Part shown: positions 1 to 12,400 of the stretch, one piece after another
Layout of the letters: each line of letters opens with the position of its first letter
How positions within the stretch are numbered: the first letter of the stretch is position 1
NCBI GenBank assembly: GCA_021234535.1
Contig: CM037836.1
Location: 23,302,769-23,366,768, forward strand
Source: Stichopus chloronotus
Lineage: Eukaryota; Echinodermata; Holothuroidea; Aspidochirotida; Stichopodidae
DNA length: 64,000 bases
Direction: 5' to 3'
The notes under the pieces: model-generated
Seen by the model: the letters and a program-made list of their open reading frames with translations, nothing else
The model's database searches: none
What the model was told of the DNA's origin: nothing
Program-made: the position numbers and the translations under genes

Positions 1-144
1 ATGATGCCCATGTCAGCTGATCTTGGCCTCAGGTGGTCTCCTCCGAATTTCATCACGTGTTCAATCCAGTAGACTGCCCTTTCCAGAGGTTTCGACGGTG
101 CGTCGTGGTGTATATTGGAGAAATGTCTGACACGGTCCACGTAT
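1..144 (-). CDS. UGT exon 5, cut by window edge
   Basis: Acceptor TTCGGCAG|ATACGTG completes the split Arg codon, followed by YVDRVRHFSNIHHDAPSKPL, then RAVYWIEHV and DHLRPRSADM. This is the standard region just before the UGT transmembrane anchor. The exon continues left of base 1. Confidence 0.9.
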
Positions 145-3100
145 CTGCCGAACGATCGTTACAAAGGAAAAGAGACGATATATAAGATGTAAGAAGCTTT
201 ATTGCCCATGAAAGGAACTGGCATTCATTTCATCTCAGAATTTCAGAAGAATTTCAGAATTTCAGAAGTATGATAAGGGCGTACTCACTAGATTCTCAAA
301 TGCTGTATCAACTAGCACTATAGGGTTTTAACCAAAACAAGTAAAAACATGAACAGTGCTCAATTGCTTATTCTGATCAATCTTGCTGTATCACGTTTAG
401 GTGGTTGTATAGACCTAGCGTATAAGCAAGAAACAACAAAAAACAACTCACATTTTCGGGGCATTTTTTTATTTTGTTTGAACCCAACAATTCGCCACCA
501 ACCCCCTTAAACTTCTTCCCTGAAATGATAACTACGATGTAATCTTAAGGGGCTCATTGAGTTGTGAGAAGGCTAATAATTAACATAATTAGTCAATTTT
601 GACATCCAATAGTTTGGAACATTCTACCTTAACTTGTGCTGACGGTGTGCATAAGAATTAGTACTTATGTAAAAATTGTGTGGTCATAAATTGTCAAAAA
701 CCAAACTGAATAGTTCATTCCTCACTCAGCAATGTTCCTTTGTACATGAAACATGAGGATCCTCTTAGTTTGACCATTTGTCATTAGTATGTGAAGCAAA
801 CTTGACAGGTTTAGGAAAATTCAGTGAATTTCAGGAAATAACTCAACGTGCCGGTTTAAAAATAAAAAATTACCGTGGATTGTCTATCACTTCACGAATA
901 GCTTCCAAGATACTGGCCTCTGAGAGGTTTAATTTATCTAGCATCAGTCCCATTCCTTTCTTCTGTACTCTAGCGGCGTGTGCAAACTGGTCTCCAAATA
1001 GGGGGATGATGACCATTGGTACACCGTGGTATATGGCCTCCATAACGCCGTGGCTGCCCCCATGATAGATCAGAAGACGAGTTTTGGGATGCCCTTGGGG
1101 AGACCAAAAATTAAAGTATCAAAAGTGAACAATGCATAACAGAAAGTACCGAACTTGTACTCTAACCTTTTTTCCTATCAGTGTACTATAGTAGGCATGA
1201 CAGTGGCAATATCTTGGAAGCTGCATGTTTTTTTTTTTAATTTTTTTTTTCTGGATTATAGCAAGAGTATATAACATAAACTTTGGGAACTCTGCTAATA
1301 AAACTGAAGATTGTTCGCATGAAACTAAAATTTTAGTTAGGCCTAATGATAAAAAATAGGTTGACGCTATTAAAACCGTTTATACTTGACAATGTTGTGG
1401 CCAGTGAAGTATTCGTATCGAGGCTTCTGCACGAGAAACAAAATTGCTTTATTAAATTAGCCCATGCAAAACATCTCCTTCAGTGGTTGAATCTCCATGT
1501 AATTATCATATTATAGCATAATTTATCTAATAATGATTTATATGGTTTATCTAATGGTTTATGGTTTATTTAATGGTTAATCTAATAATGATTTATATTC
1601 TGACAACACACACCGTACAGTCACTTAAATGTCTGCTGGACAGCCTAAACATAGATGAGTCACTTTTAAGATTGCCCTGTAGTGAAGGACGTGCTGCGAT
1701 GTTCAGTGGTAAACCGAGCACCATCGGGATCAGTTGTTTGAAGGTCTGCGTTAAACCCATGCAATTAAAAAGAAGATTGAATCTTGCTCGAACAATTAAA
1801 GACCTATACCGATTTGTCCCAGTTAGGGAACCAGAGAGATTAAGACCATAGTAATTCAAGAACCTGTAGCAACTTGTCCTCAGTTTTCCAACCTGTTCGC
1901 AAATTTTCATAAATTGGAAAGTGGGTTAAACTACCACTTACCCACAGACATAATTGACTGTTTTAAGTGAGCTGTTTCATCATACTTTGTTCCTTGTCTG
2001 CACTTGTGTTACATTGTTTAAGCTCTGCGTTAAAATGTGAGGCCTATACTGTTTAATTCGAAAATTATGCTTAATAGCAGAACGGATTATGGTCATCCAG
2101 ATGTCAAAAGGGTTGAGCTTCGCTGTATACTTTGTAGTTCTACAAGGGATGGTTATGGGTATGGCATATGCGCCAAAAAGTAATTAGTTATAACGCATAT
2201 GAAAGTTGAACATTTGGTATCACTGGGAGTGGGAAAAAACAGCAATTGTAGCACAATAAAATTTCACGTTTTACTTGTCTTTCATTTTAAATAGTAATAC
2301 CGAGTAAATCGTTTTGGGGTAACCAATTAACGAGTTTTGTGTTTTTCCCCACAAGTGGCTGATCCTCTGCATTACGCTTCCACAAAATCCGTTGAGGAAG
2401 TTTGGTGAAAACGGAGGCTATTGTGGCCATGAAATTATCTTCTACTTGAGCTGATACGGCTGAGCCCTGAAAAATAAAGAAGTATAGGTTGGTAAGGTTT
2501 TGTTCTATGTTTAGATTGAATGCTAAAAATATGCTGCTTTGGGGTGGATAAATTCACAGTAGGTAACATCGTGCACCATGGCGTATCATTGACGATCTGA
2601 GCCTACAACAGGATGAGTTCAATGAGCAGGTGGCTCTTGAGAGAAAAGACAATTATATTATGATTGTCAATGGCGTAGGAGGGAGAAGGAAGCGACAGCA
2701 ACCCCCCGTCCGAAACATGAGTGGTGGGGATATGCTTCCACCCCACCCGAGTTTTTACGGACGAAGACCCCTTTTTTACAAAGCCAGAGTGGAGTGTCAT
2801 TTCCTGCAATCTGAGGGGCATTTTTATGGAAAATTTTCTCTGTAGGTACGTTCGGCCAACAGATGGTAACGCGGTCCCGCTGAGATGGAGTCATGGCTGC
2901 TCGTCCCACACTTGAATCCTTTGCCCTCCCTTTTCTAATTCAAAAATCTGTTTCCATGCACCTCTAATAAGACAAAAGTTTTGAAGGTCGGACCCCCCAC
3001 ACACACACACACACACACTGCATGGTCACTATCTGTGCTATGTTATCACCACTGTGTTATTATTGTAGTTTTGTCTTTATCAAAACTAATAAACATCTGA

Positions 3101-5257
3101 TAAATGAATCAGGAAGTAAGGGAAAACTTCATCACAAATTCAGACATTTGATGGCACTAAACAGTATCTAAGACTGAGCTCTCCCGAGGGAGACGTATAC
3201 ACTCCTCAACTTATACCCCTCCTCAGGACAACCATCGCAATCGATAGGGTTCATCTCCAAACCAACGAAAGAAAAAAAAAAACTTCTTTACACCTACGGT
3301 GATTGTATAGAAATGTGACACATTCGGTGAATTTCTGGGAAAGTAGTGGTGAGTGAGTGAGCACTTTTAAACGTCTTAAAGTATACAGGCATAAAGTATA
3401 CAGAGAAAAAGCTTCATGAACATGGCTCGCTGGCTGGTACTATATAACAGCTTGAGCGAAGATTGTGCGGTCTATCCACCGCAAATTGCAAGGTCTCCCC
3501 GTGTGTTCCTTAAATTACGATACTCGACGATGTATATACATATGTAACTTACCAATGAGAATATAATCACACCATGTTCTCCAGATCCTTCCACAAATTC
3601 TTCTAGATCCTGAAATTAAAATGGAAAATTAGTAAAAAATAGGTCACAAAGACTTGACTGACGGGTTAATATTAACAGTGGAAAAATGGCGTTATCCGAT
3701 CGGACTCACTTTTACATACTCAAGCAGGTTTCACTACCCCCTCCCCCCTCTCTACACCCCTCCCCCGGCCTTACCCTCCCAGTCTCTCATTTTCAATAAC
3801 TCTGTTTTGAATACCGCTTAATTCATATATGCAATTTAATTAAAGTGACCATAATCCGTATACGAAAGGAAAGGTATAATTGTAATTTCATCTTACACTT
3901 TCTTAAATTTATGCAAAATTGTCTGCAACCCAGATGTTCTTCAGTAAATTCTCTCAGTCAGAGGGTAAATTCCTTAGATTCTACAGTATGTACAAATACT
4001 TGTTTATTTATTTTACAATTCTACTTTATTTGAAATGGAAAGGTTTAAATTAACAACTTATGCTGTCAAATTGGTATCAGGGTTTTCACTTCTCATATAC
4101 AAGGATCTACGGTACTTTTAGCAAGTTGAACACTGTGTGGTGTATTCTGAAAAAGCGAAACCTTTTATGTTGTGTTCTCCTTACATTAGGTAGACCATGA
4201 ACTTTACTCGAATTGCAAACTTTGAGATAACACTGAGTATTCTTCGTGTCACGTTTTATCTCTACACTTTGCCTCTGTCAGTCTGTCCTTAACTTCAAGA
4301 CATAGAATTTCATCAATATACTCTTACCCACTGTCAAACTAAGAAATGCAACACATACAGGCCTACCTTTGGAAGTTCCTTGGCAGGGCGGGATGCAATT
4401 CCGCCGACCGGAATCCAGTTTGGTGAAAACGGTCTAGGAAAATCGATAGCAAAATCAGTGTGGGAGAGCCACAAGAGTGCATCGGATTGCAATTCCCTTA
4501 TACTTTGTCCGGGAGCGATAGAAAACTCGGATTTAATCTGCCTATAAACAGAGTTACCTATCCAATCTTTGATATCAAGGAATATCGGAAGAGCGAGGTT
4601 TTTCAAACGTTGTCCAAAGGACATCTCGTCAGTTAACCTGGAATATGTCGGGTATGGTACGTAGGACGAAGGAGCAGACATGCCCATTAAACTTTCGTGG
4701 AATGTCGGTATGCGAATGGAAGGTGTATAAACTACCCGCGGTATGCCGATATAACGCGATAGAAGGCAATCGCAAGGATTGAACGGGAATGATAGCATAA
4801 TATCGAAAGATTCCGACTTCAATTTTTGGAGGGTTACTTTATCTCTCCACAACTGAACACATCCTTCCGACATGATTCCTTGCAAGGTCGTAAATTTTTG
4901 CGCAAAGGCAAATATACCCTTGCTCTGTGCTAGCTCGGTGAACAACTTCCTTTTCTCTATCAAATCTTTTTTGTCGTAGTTGACTTTATAGAATATGGGA
5001 TATGATATCGTCCCGTTTTCGAATCCTTCTGCACCTTTCGCCTCACTGGTACAAAGTACCACCGTGTGGCCCCTCTCCACGAGGGCCCCTGTTATGGCAG
5101 ATGATCCTAGCAGATGGCTGGGCGAATTTATCGTCGTCGTTACTGACATTAGTACTTTCTCACAGATCACTATGGAATGATCCATAGGTCCAAACATGAC
5201 GATGAAACTAACAAGACAGCCCATAAACTGATAGTTGCGAGTACCCATCTGATCCAT
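1..5257 (-). CDS. UDP-glycosyltransferase (UGT family 1), 3' end beyond window
   Basis: Membrane-bound UGTs transfer a sugar from a UDP-sugar to small lipophilic acceptors, usually in the ER lumen. Five exons join in phase: 5257-4367, 3609-3553, 2466-2301, 1093-874 and 144-1, giving about 492 codons of the usual ~530. Seen in the sequence: a hydrophobic N-terminal stretch (about residues 11-24, signal-like); SPSHLLGS with the likely catalytic His48; the exon 1/2 junction LPK|DLEEFVEG typical of UGTs; WLPQNDLLGHP (about 364-374); and the donor-binding signature from about 378, with HGG at 382-384 and the UDP-sugar pair D406-Q407. The last exon encodes the usual C-terminal stretch ending HLRPRSADM. 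The transmembrane anchor and dilysine tail should lie left of the window. Oddity: the position that normally holds the catalytic Asp is Phe157. The Met at 5257 is used because it precedes the signal-like stretch; later in-frame Met residues are alternatives. The family is certain, the subfamily unknown. Confidence 0.93.
874..1093 (-). CDS. UGT exon 4 (UDP-sugar signature)
   Basis: Acceptor CCCCAAG|GGCATCC and donor CCACG|GTAATT. It encodes GHPKTRLLIYHGG, then EAIYHGVPMV and PLFGDQFAHA, the UGT signature. In the signature Tyr stands where Thr or Ser is usual just before His-Gly-Gly. 220 nt, ends in phase 2. Confidence 0.93.
2301..2466 (-). CDS. UGT exon 3
   Basis: Acceptor TTTTTCAG|GGCTCAG and donor CTCG|GTATTAC. 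It encodes GSAVSAQ through WLPQNDLL plus one base of the next Gly codon. Length is 166 nt, ending in phase 1. The QND(L)LGHP region lines up with the nucleotide-sugar binding half of UGTs. Confidence 0.92.
2999..3018. repeat. (AC)10 microsatellite
   Basis: Ten AC units following a short C run, in UGT intron 2. Confidence 0.9.
3553..3609 (-). CDS. UGT exon 2 (57 nt)
   Basis: Acceptor TTTCAG|GATCTAG and donor ATTG|GTAAGT bound 19 codons, DLEEFVEGSGEHGVIIFSL, phase 0 at both ends. This is the conserved UGT stretch just after the inter-domain linker. Confidence 0.93.
4367..5257 (-). CDS. UGT exon 1 (N-terminal acceptor-binding domain)
   Basis: This exon gives 297 codons from ATG at 5257 to donor AAAG|GTAGG, whose GT lies at 4366-4365; phase 0 at the end. 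It encodes the signal-like segment, catalytic His48 and the whole N-terminal acceptor domain. It is the longest coding exon in the window. Confidence 0.92.
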
Positions 5258-6461
5258 TATCGTGTACGCATATAATAGCGTAACTCAAGAGACTTAATTG
5301 GAAATAAATTGTTACTTAAGAGATTCAGTTTCTGGGGCTATACTCGCATCTAGCCTATTGTATGATAAACAGGCTTACTTAGACTACAGTGTTCTCAAGA
5401 TACACACAGGAATCATGTTGAATGATAAACTGTATAATGTAAGGAACTACATAGTCCGACATTCCTCTTGGATAAGCAGACAGACTGTTTGTCGATGCAA
5501 GAATTACTTCACGATTGCCTTTCACGTCACGGCAGTCCAGGCCGGATGGTCACGGTTTAACCCAGATTAACCTTCCAGCAGGAACATCCAATGCTGTGCT
5601 CATATGATTCCCTTCCACATGCATATTGTTTTCTGATAATTGCTGATTACGTTACCGGTTACTTATCCGAAGAACTTAACAGACCTTCAATGCATGTAGT
5701 ATATACACAGACTATGTTTCCGCATGACACAGTGGAAATGAACACATAGCCGCATCGAATATTGAAGTACCCTTTGGTACCTGAATGCCAGGTTGAAAAA
5801 TGTTCGGACAAGTCAATGCGAGGAGGCGTCAATATGCAACGTGCCGTGGAAGACACGTTAGATCGTACGCGTTATTTGCAGTTGTTACTGAACTTGTGTG
5901 TATACTTTAATTTGTGAAGTTCTGTATACCCTTCGTGAATGCAGTGCACGAATGTGATCGTTGTAAAACACACACTAAAAATGACGGTTGACGAGTCGGG
6001 TCAAAGTATTATTTGCGTGAACAGGTTCTGACTGAATGGTTCCGGAAACCCTATAGAGCTACCATGGTGAACCGTCCTGTAGCCTACTGAGAAGCCCATT
6101 ATGCAAGGAATTGTAAGACTAGTGTTTCATTCCTTTGCTCTTGTTTTTAAGCTTAGCATAATTGTCTGATATAAACGTAAGCTATATGCACTATAGGCTG
6201 CGATAAAAAAGAAGATGTTTATTCAAATGTTAAATGTAACATCGGGTCCTTTTGATAATGTGATTACTCACAGACGTATCGACACTATATACCTGTGGTG
6301 CAAGTTGATCGTCCGTCGTCATCCTAGAGCCGATTCTACGATTATGTCTGTAGTCTGTTATTCTTGTTATGATTGGGCGTCAAACAAAAATGTGAAGTTG
6401 TTTCCACCCTGGTAAAGTTTGGAAATCCCCCATGTTGAATTTATCTTCCAGGCAGGTCTTG

Positions 6462-6627
6462 CACTGTGAAAAATGTAAATTGTAAAACGTAAATGTACAG
6501 AAAATAAAATAAAGTAATGCAAAAAGAATACAGAAATGTTCTGGTAATTACTTTCCAGACAATTTCTGCAATTCTTATTCATTTCTTTGTTTTATTTTCT
6601 GTAAATTCACAGACTTTTTTTACAGTG
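6462..6627. mobile_element. Foldback MITE (CACTGT ends), copy 1
   Basis: The ends CACTGTGAAAAA and TTTTTTTACAGTG are inverted. Most of the 166 bp folds back on itself through AGAAAATAAAATAAAG and CTTTGTTTTATTTTCT, around a CAGAAATG...CAATTTCTG core. It is homologous to 23722-23883. The same dinucleotide (TG) lies on each side. Confidence 0.75.
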
Positions 6628-7573
6628 TGGCGTTTTGTATGTACCTTTTTTTTTCTATTGTTGTATAGAGATGGTCATTCCACCCCACCGTACGCAAAAG
6701 GTCGTACAAAGTTCAGTCTTCCGGTGTTTACCCCAGATTTGTTTAACTTTTTCTTTATTTTCCCTCAGACAGTCAGATCAGGCAACACATTAAAAATAGT
6801 AAACTTAGACCCTGTTCTCAGAAAGGTTGCGCAATCCTTTCGTGATTGGATAATCACGGATGGCAACCACCTTACTCTGTTACGTAGGTAAACCATTTGA
6901 CCTGTGATTGGTCAGTGTCGGCAATCAATCCCGTGACCCTTAGCAGTTTAGCGTGGGTCAATCCATCGACCTCGGCACGCCGCCGGCACTGGCTCTCTGG
7001 ACATCCAACCGTAATCATCGTCTGTCTCTCTCAGTCTCTGTACAATATGTAGGCCTTCGTCATCTTATCTCTCCGTCGGTTTCTCTCTTTCATCATCCTC
7101 ATCTTTGATTCTTGCTTAATTAATCTATGTGCCAGTCCAATCAGTAATAAATGGAACCCTAATCGTTAAATCTTGATTCTGAATCTGACGTCTCTCTCTG
7201 TGTCAACAATCCGTCGCTGGGGCAGTCATAACAAGACTGAAAACCCCCCAAAACCCCACATATTCTACACTATCTACACCGTAACTAGTACTACGAATGC
7301 AGTCAACCAGAGCTGGAGTAAACGTTCTTGAGTGCCCTAGTCATTTCACCGCAGATAGTGTTATTGTTGTCAAACGATTCCGTTAGTACACGTAACCATA
7401 GTGTATACCTACCTGTCATAACAATCGCCATGGCATAGTAAATTAGATTTTCTCAGCCATTCCTGTTCTATTCCATATGGCAGCGGATTCTCCTCACAAT
7501 CAAATCGGCCAAAGCTTTCAAATCTTTTCAAATGAACCTTACACAATATCGTCTTTACAGGCATGCATAGGTC

Positions 7574-7654
7574 TTTACACGTCTTCCTCTGTCTTCCTTT
7601 CTTTCTCCTTATTGAAGAAGGAGAAAGAGAAGAAGACAAAGGAAGACGTGTAAA
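7574..7654. repeat. Long hairpin, 37-bp arms
   Basis: Arms 7574-7610 and 7618-7654 match at 34 of 37 positions as reverse complements, with a 7-base loop. The sequence is pyrimidine/purine-biased (CTTCC / GGAAG). It lies immediately next to a second hairpin. Confidence 0.75.
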
Positions 7655-7661
7655 AAAAAGG

Positions 7662-7700
7662 AAATGGAAAGAACAGGGAAGTTCCCTGTTCTTTCCATTT
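7662..7700. repeat. Perfect 19-bp palindrome
   Basis: AAATGGAAAGAACAGGGAA at 7662-7680 and its exact reverse complement at 7682-7700, with a single base between. Such a near-zero-loop palindrome would extrude as a cruciform. Confidence 0.85.
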
Positions 7701-8267
7701 TCTTTTTCTTTCTCCTCTCTTTACTCGAGATTTCTCCTCAATATTTTCTGTTTTGGATAAGTATCTTGATGTATTTCAATAGTCTTTACACATCCCCAAG
7801 TAATTTGTGTCCATCTATTGAGCGGTTTTTTTTTTTGGTTTTTTGTACATGCAGGTCATTCAGCTTAGTGATGTGCCCAAAAGGAGATGGGGGGGGGGGG
7901 GGCAGGGAAAATTCCCCACAGGGAAAAATGGCAACCCGGAGAATTCTTGTAATAGAGTTGAACAATGCAGTCAGGCACTAAATATATGAATAAACTAGTT
8001 TACCGGTTGTTGATAGAGAAAGGAAAACATATAAAACTAAAAATAAATTAACGAATACAGTGACATTTTTCTTCAACTAATTCAACTTGATTTGAACTTC
8101 TATATTGAGTATTTTATAGCGGAAACGTCCAACATTGTTAGGGAGATTTTTTTCATCCAAGAAAAGAGAACTTAACACTAACAGCACTATTTCCAGGAGC
8201 TTGTTTAAGGAGCCTAAGAGGTCGATTTCCGGTGATCCCAGGGTACATTTTATCCAAAACTTTTCTT

Positions 8268-8307
8268 GTATACGGTTCGCACCAACTGATGGTGGAGTCC
8301 CGCTTAA
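8268..8307 (+). repeat. Dispersed repeat core (ACCAACTGATGGTGG family)
   Basis: TACGGTTCGCACCAACTGAT followed by GGTGGAGTCCCGCTTA. Related cores occur at 2846-2884 and 8600-8630 (plus), 18559-18582 (minus), 28731-28747 (plus), and 31221-31240 and 31521-31540 (minus). The preceding sequence (ATCACC.GGGAAGTG..TTC.GACCAT) is also partly shared, so this is the better-kept end of an older interspersed repeat. Confidence 0.55.
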
Positions 8308-9117
8308 AAAGTAGATACAGTCGATCTTTTTCTCCGGTGAATCTTCAGATTGTTTTAAAGGTTAACTTGCGGCCGTCGAACAAGAGAGAGCGATTTACTC
8401 AATATTCCAGATAAAATCAATCTAAATTACTACCATTTCTCACAATGGATGGATAGATAATTTTCACCCATTAATTTTGAAATTACACGTATGATTCCTA
8501 TTTCAAGGCTGACAGCATGTAGCTTAGAACACCCCGCGCGAAATACCATTTACTGTCATTTCAGTGGGAGGTTTGTAAAGCCACAAATTTCCTTGTGTAC
8601 GCTCCGCACCAAATGCTGATGGCCCTCCAGTCGGTTTGCTACACTTGCCAACAGAGTCTTCCCTGGCCCAGGTCCGATCCTCCCCTGCTTGGCCTAGACA
8701 CGCTCCTATGTTATGTTTTCCCACAGACGTATGGCGATACGTGTATGTCCCCCAGTCAATATGTGCCCCCCCCCCCCCCTTGTTACTACATCCTGGAGGC
8801 GTCCCTGTTACGAATCACGTGCAGTACTCTGTAAACGGGCTGATCATTAAACTTGAAAACTTTTAGTATCTTTGTCAGTTTGTTCACTTATGAAGGTCTA
8901 TACGTAAAATGCGAACGAAATAGGCCTACAGTAGACAATGGTGTTTGTTTCCAAAACGTAACATTTGTGAAAATGGAATATATCCTTACACACTACTCAC
9001 TTAAAAAAAGTCATAGACGGCACCGTTCTCAGTCTCACTATTATATGATTGTAATTTATTTTTCCCAAAAGGGAGGGGTTTGCTCCTCCTCTCATACTCC
9101 TCTCCATGCCAGTCATT

Positions 9118-9154
9118 CCCCCCCCCCCCCCCTCACACACACACACACACACAC
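9118..9154. repeat. C-run followed by (CA)n microsatellite
   Basis: About fifteen C residues (9118-9132), then T, then about ten CA units. A simple, length-variable sequence. Confidence 0.9.
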
Positions 9155-10326
9155 CAGTCGAGCCCTGCGAAAGCCACTGCTTCAGCTTCGGTGACGGACG
9201 TCTGTGTTTTCGAAGCGACGGGAGTTTTTGAAAAAGTCATTCGATTTGAGGACTAAATATTAGGGATCTCAGCTTGAAAATGGTTGCATATATAAAATGC
9301 ATGCCTTCAACTTTTGCAAATCTACTAAGCCCTGTCAACTTATGCCCTGTTTGCGCAGGAAAATTCGTAGGCGTTGCCTTCTATGGAATTTGGGGTAGCT
9401 CATAAAACACCGACTCAAAATAAACATTATTCAATCAACTCCAAGAATTTTCATCACTGAATTTTGTGTTATATGGATCTAAGTTGCCCGAAAAGAATAC
9501 AGCTTGGACGCCAGGACTCTAACTCTGATAACTTCTTTTCCAATTCACTGAGGATAATGTGGTATATAATATTGGCAAATACCATGAAATGACTTTCACC
9601 ATTTCACCTTTCTTTGTCCTACTTCTTTGATATTGTAAAAGTTATTGAAAGTTCAGGAACATCAGTTCACTGATACAATATGAGCACAGACATGAGTCAG
9701 TTCCACCTTGGGCGTTGAGCTGAGAAGTAGTGAGTTGCAAGAAATAAAGAGTAGAACATATAGTCTTTGTATTTATTACTGCGTGCATTGAGTACCGAAC
9801 ATAACAGATAAGCCAAAATGAACATCATCTCTGGCTAATTCCCACAGGGAAGCTTACAGTGCAAGTAGAATGCGTACAATTGGTGTACTTGTGGTCAATT
9901 AAACAATTAAATGGAGATGTAAATAACTGGCCAGTTAGCTCAGCAGTGAATTTGACTAACATTTACTTGAGTGACCACAAAACAGATAACCAGGCTTACC
10001 GTCCGACAATTTCCGTACATATAGTTCGGGTTTGTAACGTGCTGGATGAGAGTAGGGAGCATGCACTGTAGCTCACAGTGGTTGAAGCTGGCCGTTTCAA
10101 GGATTTTGTTTTGTGGTGGAACCTTTTCAAGAATCTTTGATGCGGTCCACGTGGAAGTGTTCCTGATCATAACATGGCATATAATAATCGATTCGATTTT
10201 AGTGTAAATTAGACAAAGGAAACAAAAGAAATTTTAAAACAAAGTGTAAAATATAAAAGACATGATAACTGTTACTTGGTTTCTGGTCTGTTAATGGTTG
10301 CACAGGTATCAGACGCTACATATAAG

Positions 10327-10344
10327 CCCCCCCCCCCCCCCCCC
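10327..10344. repeat. C18 homopolymer
   Basis: Eighteen consecutive C residues, one of about nineteen C or G runs of nine or more bases in the window. Confidence 0.9.
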
Positions 10345-11080
10345 TTTATTCAAACCGTTTTTGAGTCAAGTTGGGTTTAAGGCCGAAACAAAGTGGTTTG
10401 CTATTCTGATTACATTGGGTATTTGAAGTCAGTTTTTTTTTCTTGTGAATATAGAGGAATGTTAATTTTAGAGACTGCCCAGTGCATTCCGACGGCATCA
10501 TTGACGCCCTATTAAATCTTTGAATCTCCTTGCTACCGTGACTGTAAAACAAATCACTTCCAACTTCCTACTTGTTGCAGGATTTACAAGAATGATCGGG
10601 CACTTTTCCCGTTGAATCAAATCTTTTACATGATGTTTTTTTTTTTTTTTTTGTTACACTCACAACAGAGGCAAGTCACATCTTTCTAAAAGTTTACTCC
10701 GAGGATTCTTCATTATGTCTGACTCTGTGCAACATAAGTCAAATTGTCTTCGTAGCTATGTCTAACTTTGACCTACCTAATAAATAGGTAAAAAATGATA
10801 TTACTTAAACTTGTGAGGACAAAAATGTCACCTCCGCTTAAAAAACGATCATAGATAGCTTTGCTGCGTTGCATTATTTTCGATTCTTTTTTACGGCAGT
10901 TCAGTTCGACATGCCCCCCCCCCTCAGGACCGTCCCCGGGCCCATGAGGTTATCTCACAAAGTGGGTCCGAACAATCACCATGTTTGCAAATTTGCAGCC
11001 TTTGCGTTTTTGCAGCCTTTACCTTTTTGCAGCCTTTGGCCTCCGAGTCTTACATAAACGGCAGAAACGAAAAACAACGG

Positions 11081-11400
11081 CCCTTATAAAAATTTCTCAT
11101 GCAGATCTTATGAGAAATTTCTCGTGAGAATCTCATGAGAAATTGGGACCGACGTTCATGAGAATTGTTCTCATGAGAATCCATTCTCATGAGAAACTGT
11201 CCTCATGAGGAATGGTTCTCATGAGATTCGATTCTGACGAGGAGTCCCAATTTCTCATGAGATTCTCACGAGAAATTTCTACCGTAATTCTCATGAAAAT
11301 TTCTCATACATAAGCCTGGTGAGAAGTATCTTGCGAGAAATTTCTCATGAGGTGCAGCTTCCTCACGACGACATTAACATGAGAATATTTCTCATGGATA
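11081..11400. repeat. CTCATGAG palindrome array, left, with long inverted repeat
   Basis: The 8-bp palindrome CTCATGAG occurs seven times here, plus many one-base variants. Four steps between 11170 and 11234 are exactly 16 bp. Two 37-bp arms (11113-11149 and 11244-11280) are perfect reverse complements around a 94-bp centre. The outer edge CCCTTATAAAAATTTCTCAT (11081-11100) is repeated inverted at 15600-15619. Confidence 0.85.
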
Positions 11401-12400
11401 AACATCTGACACAGAAAGGAGCACGAGAATGGGATTATCCTCAAAACAGCTTTATTAAAGATGAAAGATCAAATTCCAAGAAGAAAACAGCATTTAATCA
11501 AATAACAGAATGTCAGTATTTTTAACACAGAAATAGAATGGATGAATATGCCAACAGCCTTTGAAGTTGCAATTAAGCCCCATTTGAAAATTGCTAACAT
11601 ACAATATTGTGACACCAAATGAAAGTAGACAAAACTTTGTGTTTTGAGTTTGTGTCAGCAGCAAAGATCACAAATGTCTTGCAAATCTTACATCCTGTAG
11701 TCAAATTTACACTATACAGATTTTGTGAAGGAACTTTTCTAGTCTTACAAAATCTAGTCCAGCTCTTAGAGTTTAGTTTACCGTATATTACATTCCTTAG
11801 TTGCATTCCAGTTCCTTTATAAGTTCATGTTCCAAGGTTAAATTGCGGATGGAGTGACACTGTGTATATTAATTAGCAGCTTTGATGTTGGAATCTCTTA
11901 AGGGAAACAAAAAGTCAACGCATTCCTCTATTCCTCTGCTTGATCAGCCTCTGTGGTGACATCATCATCAAGGTGTCATTAGTGATGGTAAAGTCCAGAC
12001 AGCCTTTCATTTAAACATGTATGGCACTGGCTGAGGATTTCTCTGCTAACTATACAGTACCGTAGCTTTCCTGCTTGATTGGATCCCTTACTCCTGAGTC
12101 CTGATCAGGTCGACCTGAATCGTTTGGCACACCGGTTCTTCCCATGTTTTTGTGCAGCTTTTATGGCCCTGCTTCCAGAATTATTCAGGAAGGATTCTGC
12201 AGAGGAGAAAAAGAAAAAGTCTAATGAGGAAGATAGGTATAGAGGGCAGATGCGAGGACAATTTATTCAGAACTTGCGTTTAAGTATGTCTAAAAATGCA
12301 TTAATAAGAGCAACGGTCAAGTACAGTTACTCGATCATGTACTCACACTAGTAAGTTGTGGGGAAACCATATTCTACACAATCAGTTCATTTCTTACTCC

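Noticed and set aside
1593..1910. 105-codon minus-strand frame in a UGT intron (LIPMVLGLPLNIAARPSLQG)
   Set aside because: Looks protein-like at first, and PMV recalls the UGT signature, but the real signature exon is at 874-1093. Probably a repeat fragment; no family recognised.
6517..6891. Open frame sharing VLFS-N-Q-FF with a minus-strand frame at 23606-23872
   Set aside because: The shared peptide comes from translating the same foldback MITE in both places, not from a conserved protein.
12079..12351. 90-codon plus-strand frame with a Lys-rich patch
   Set aside because: No splice partners and no domain. The EEKKKKSNEED run is low complexity.
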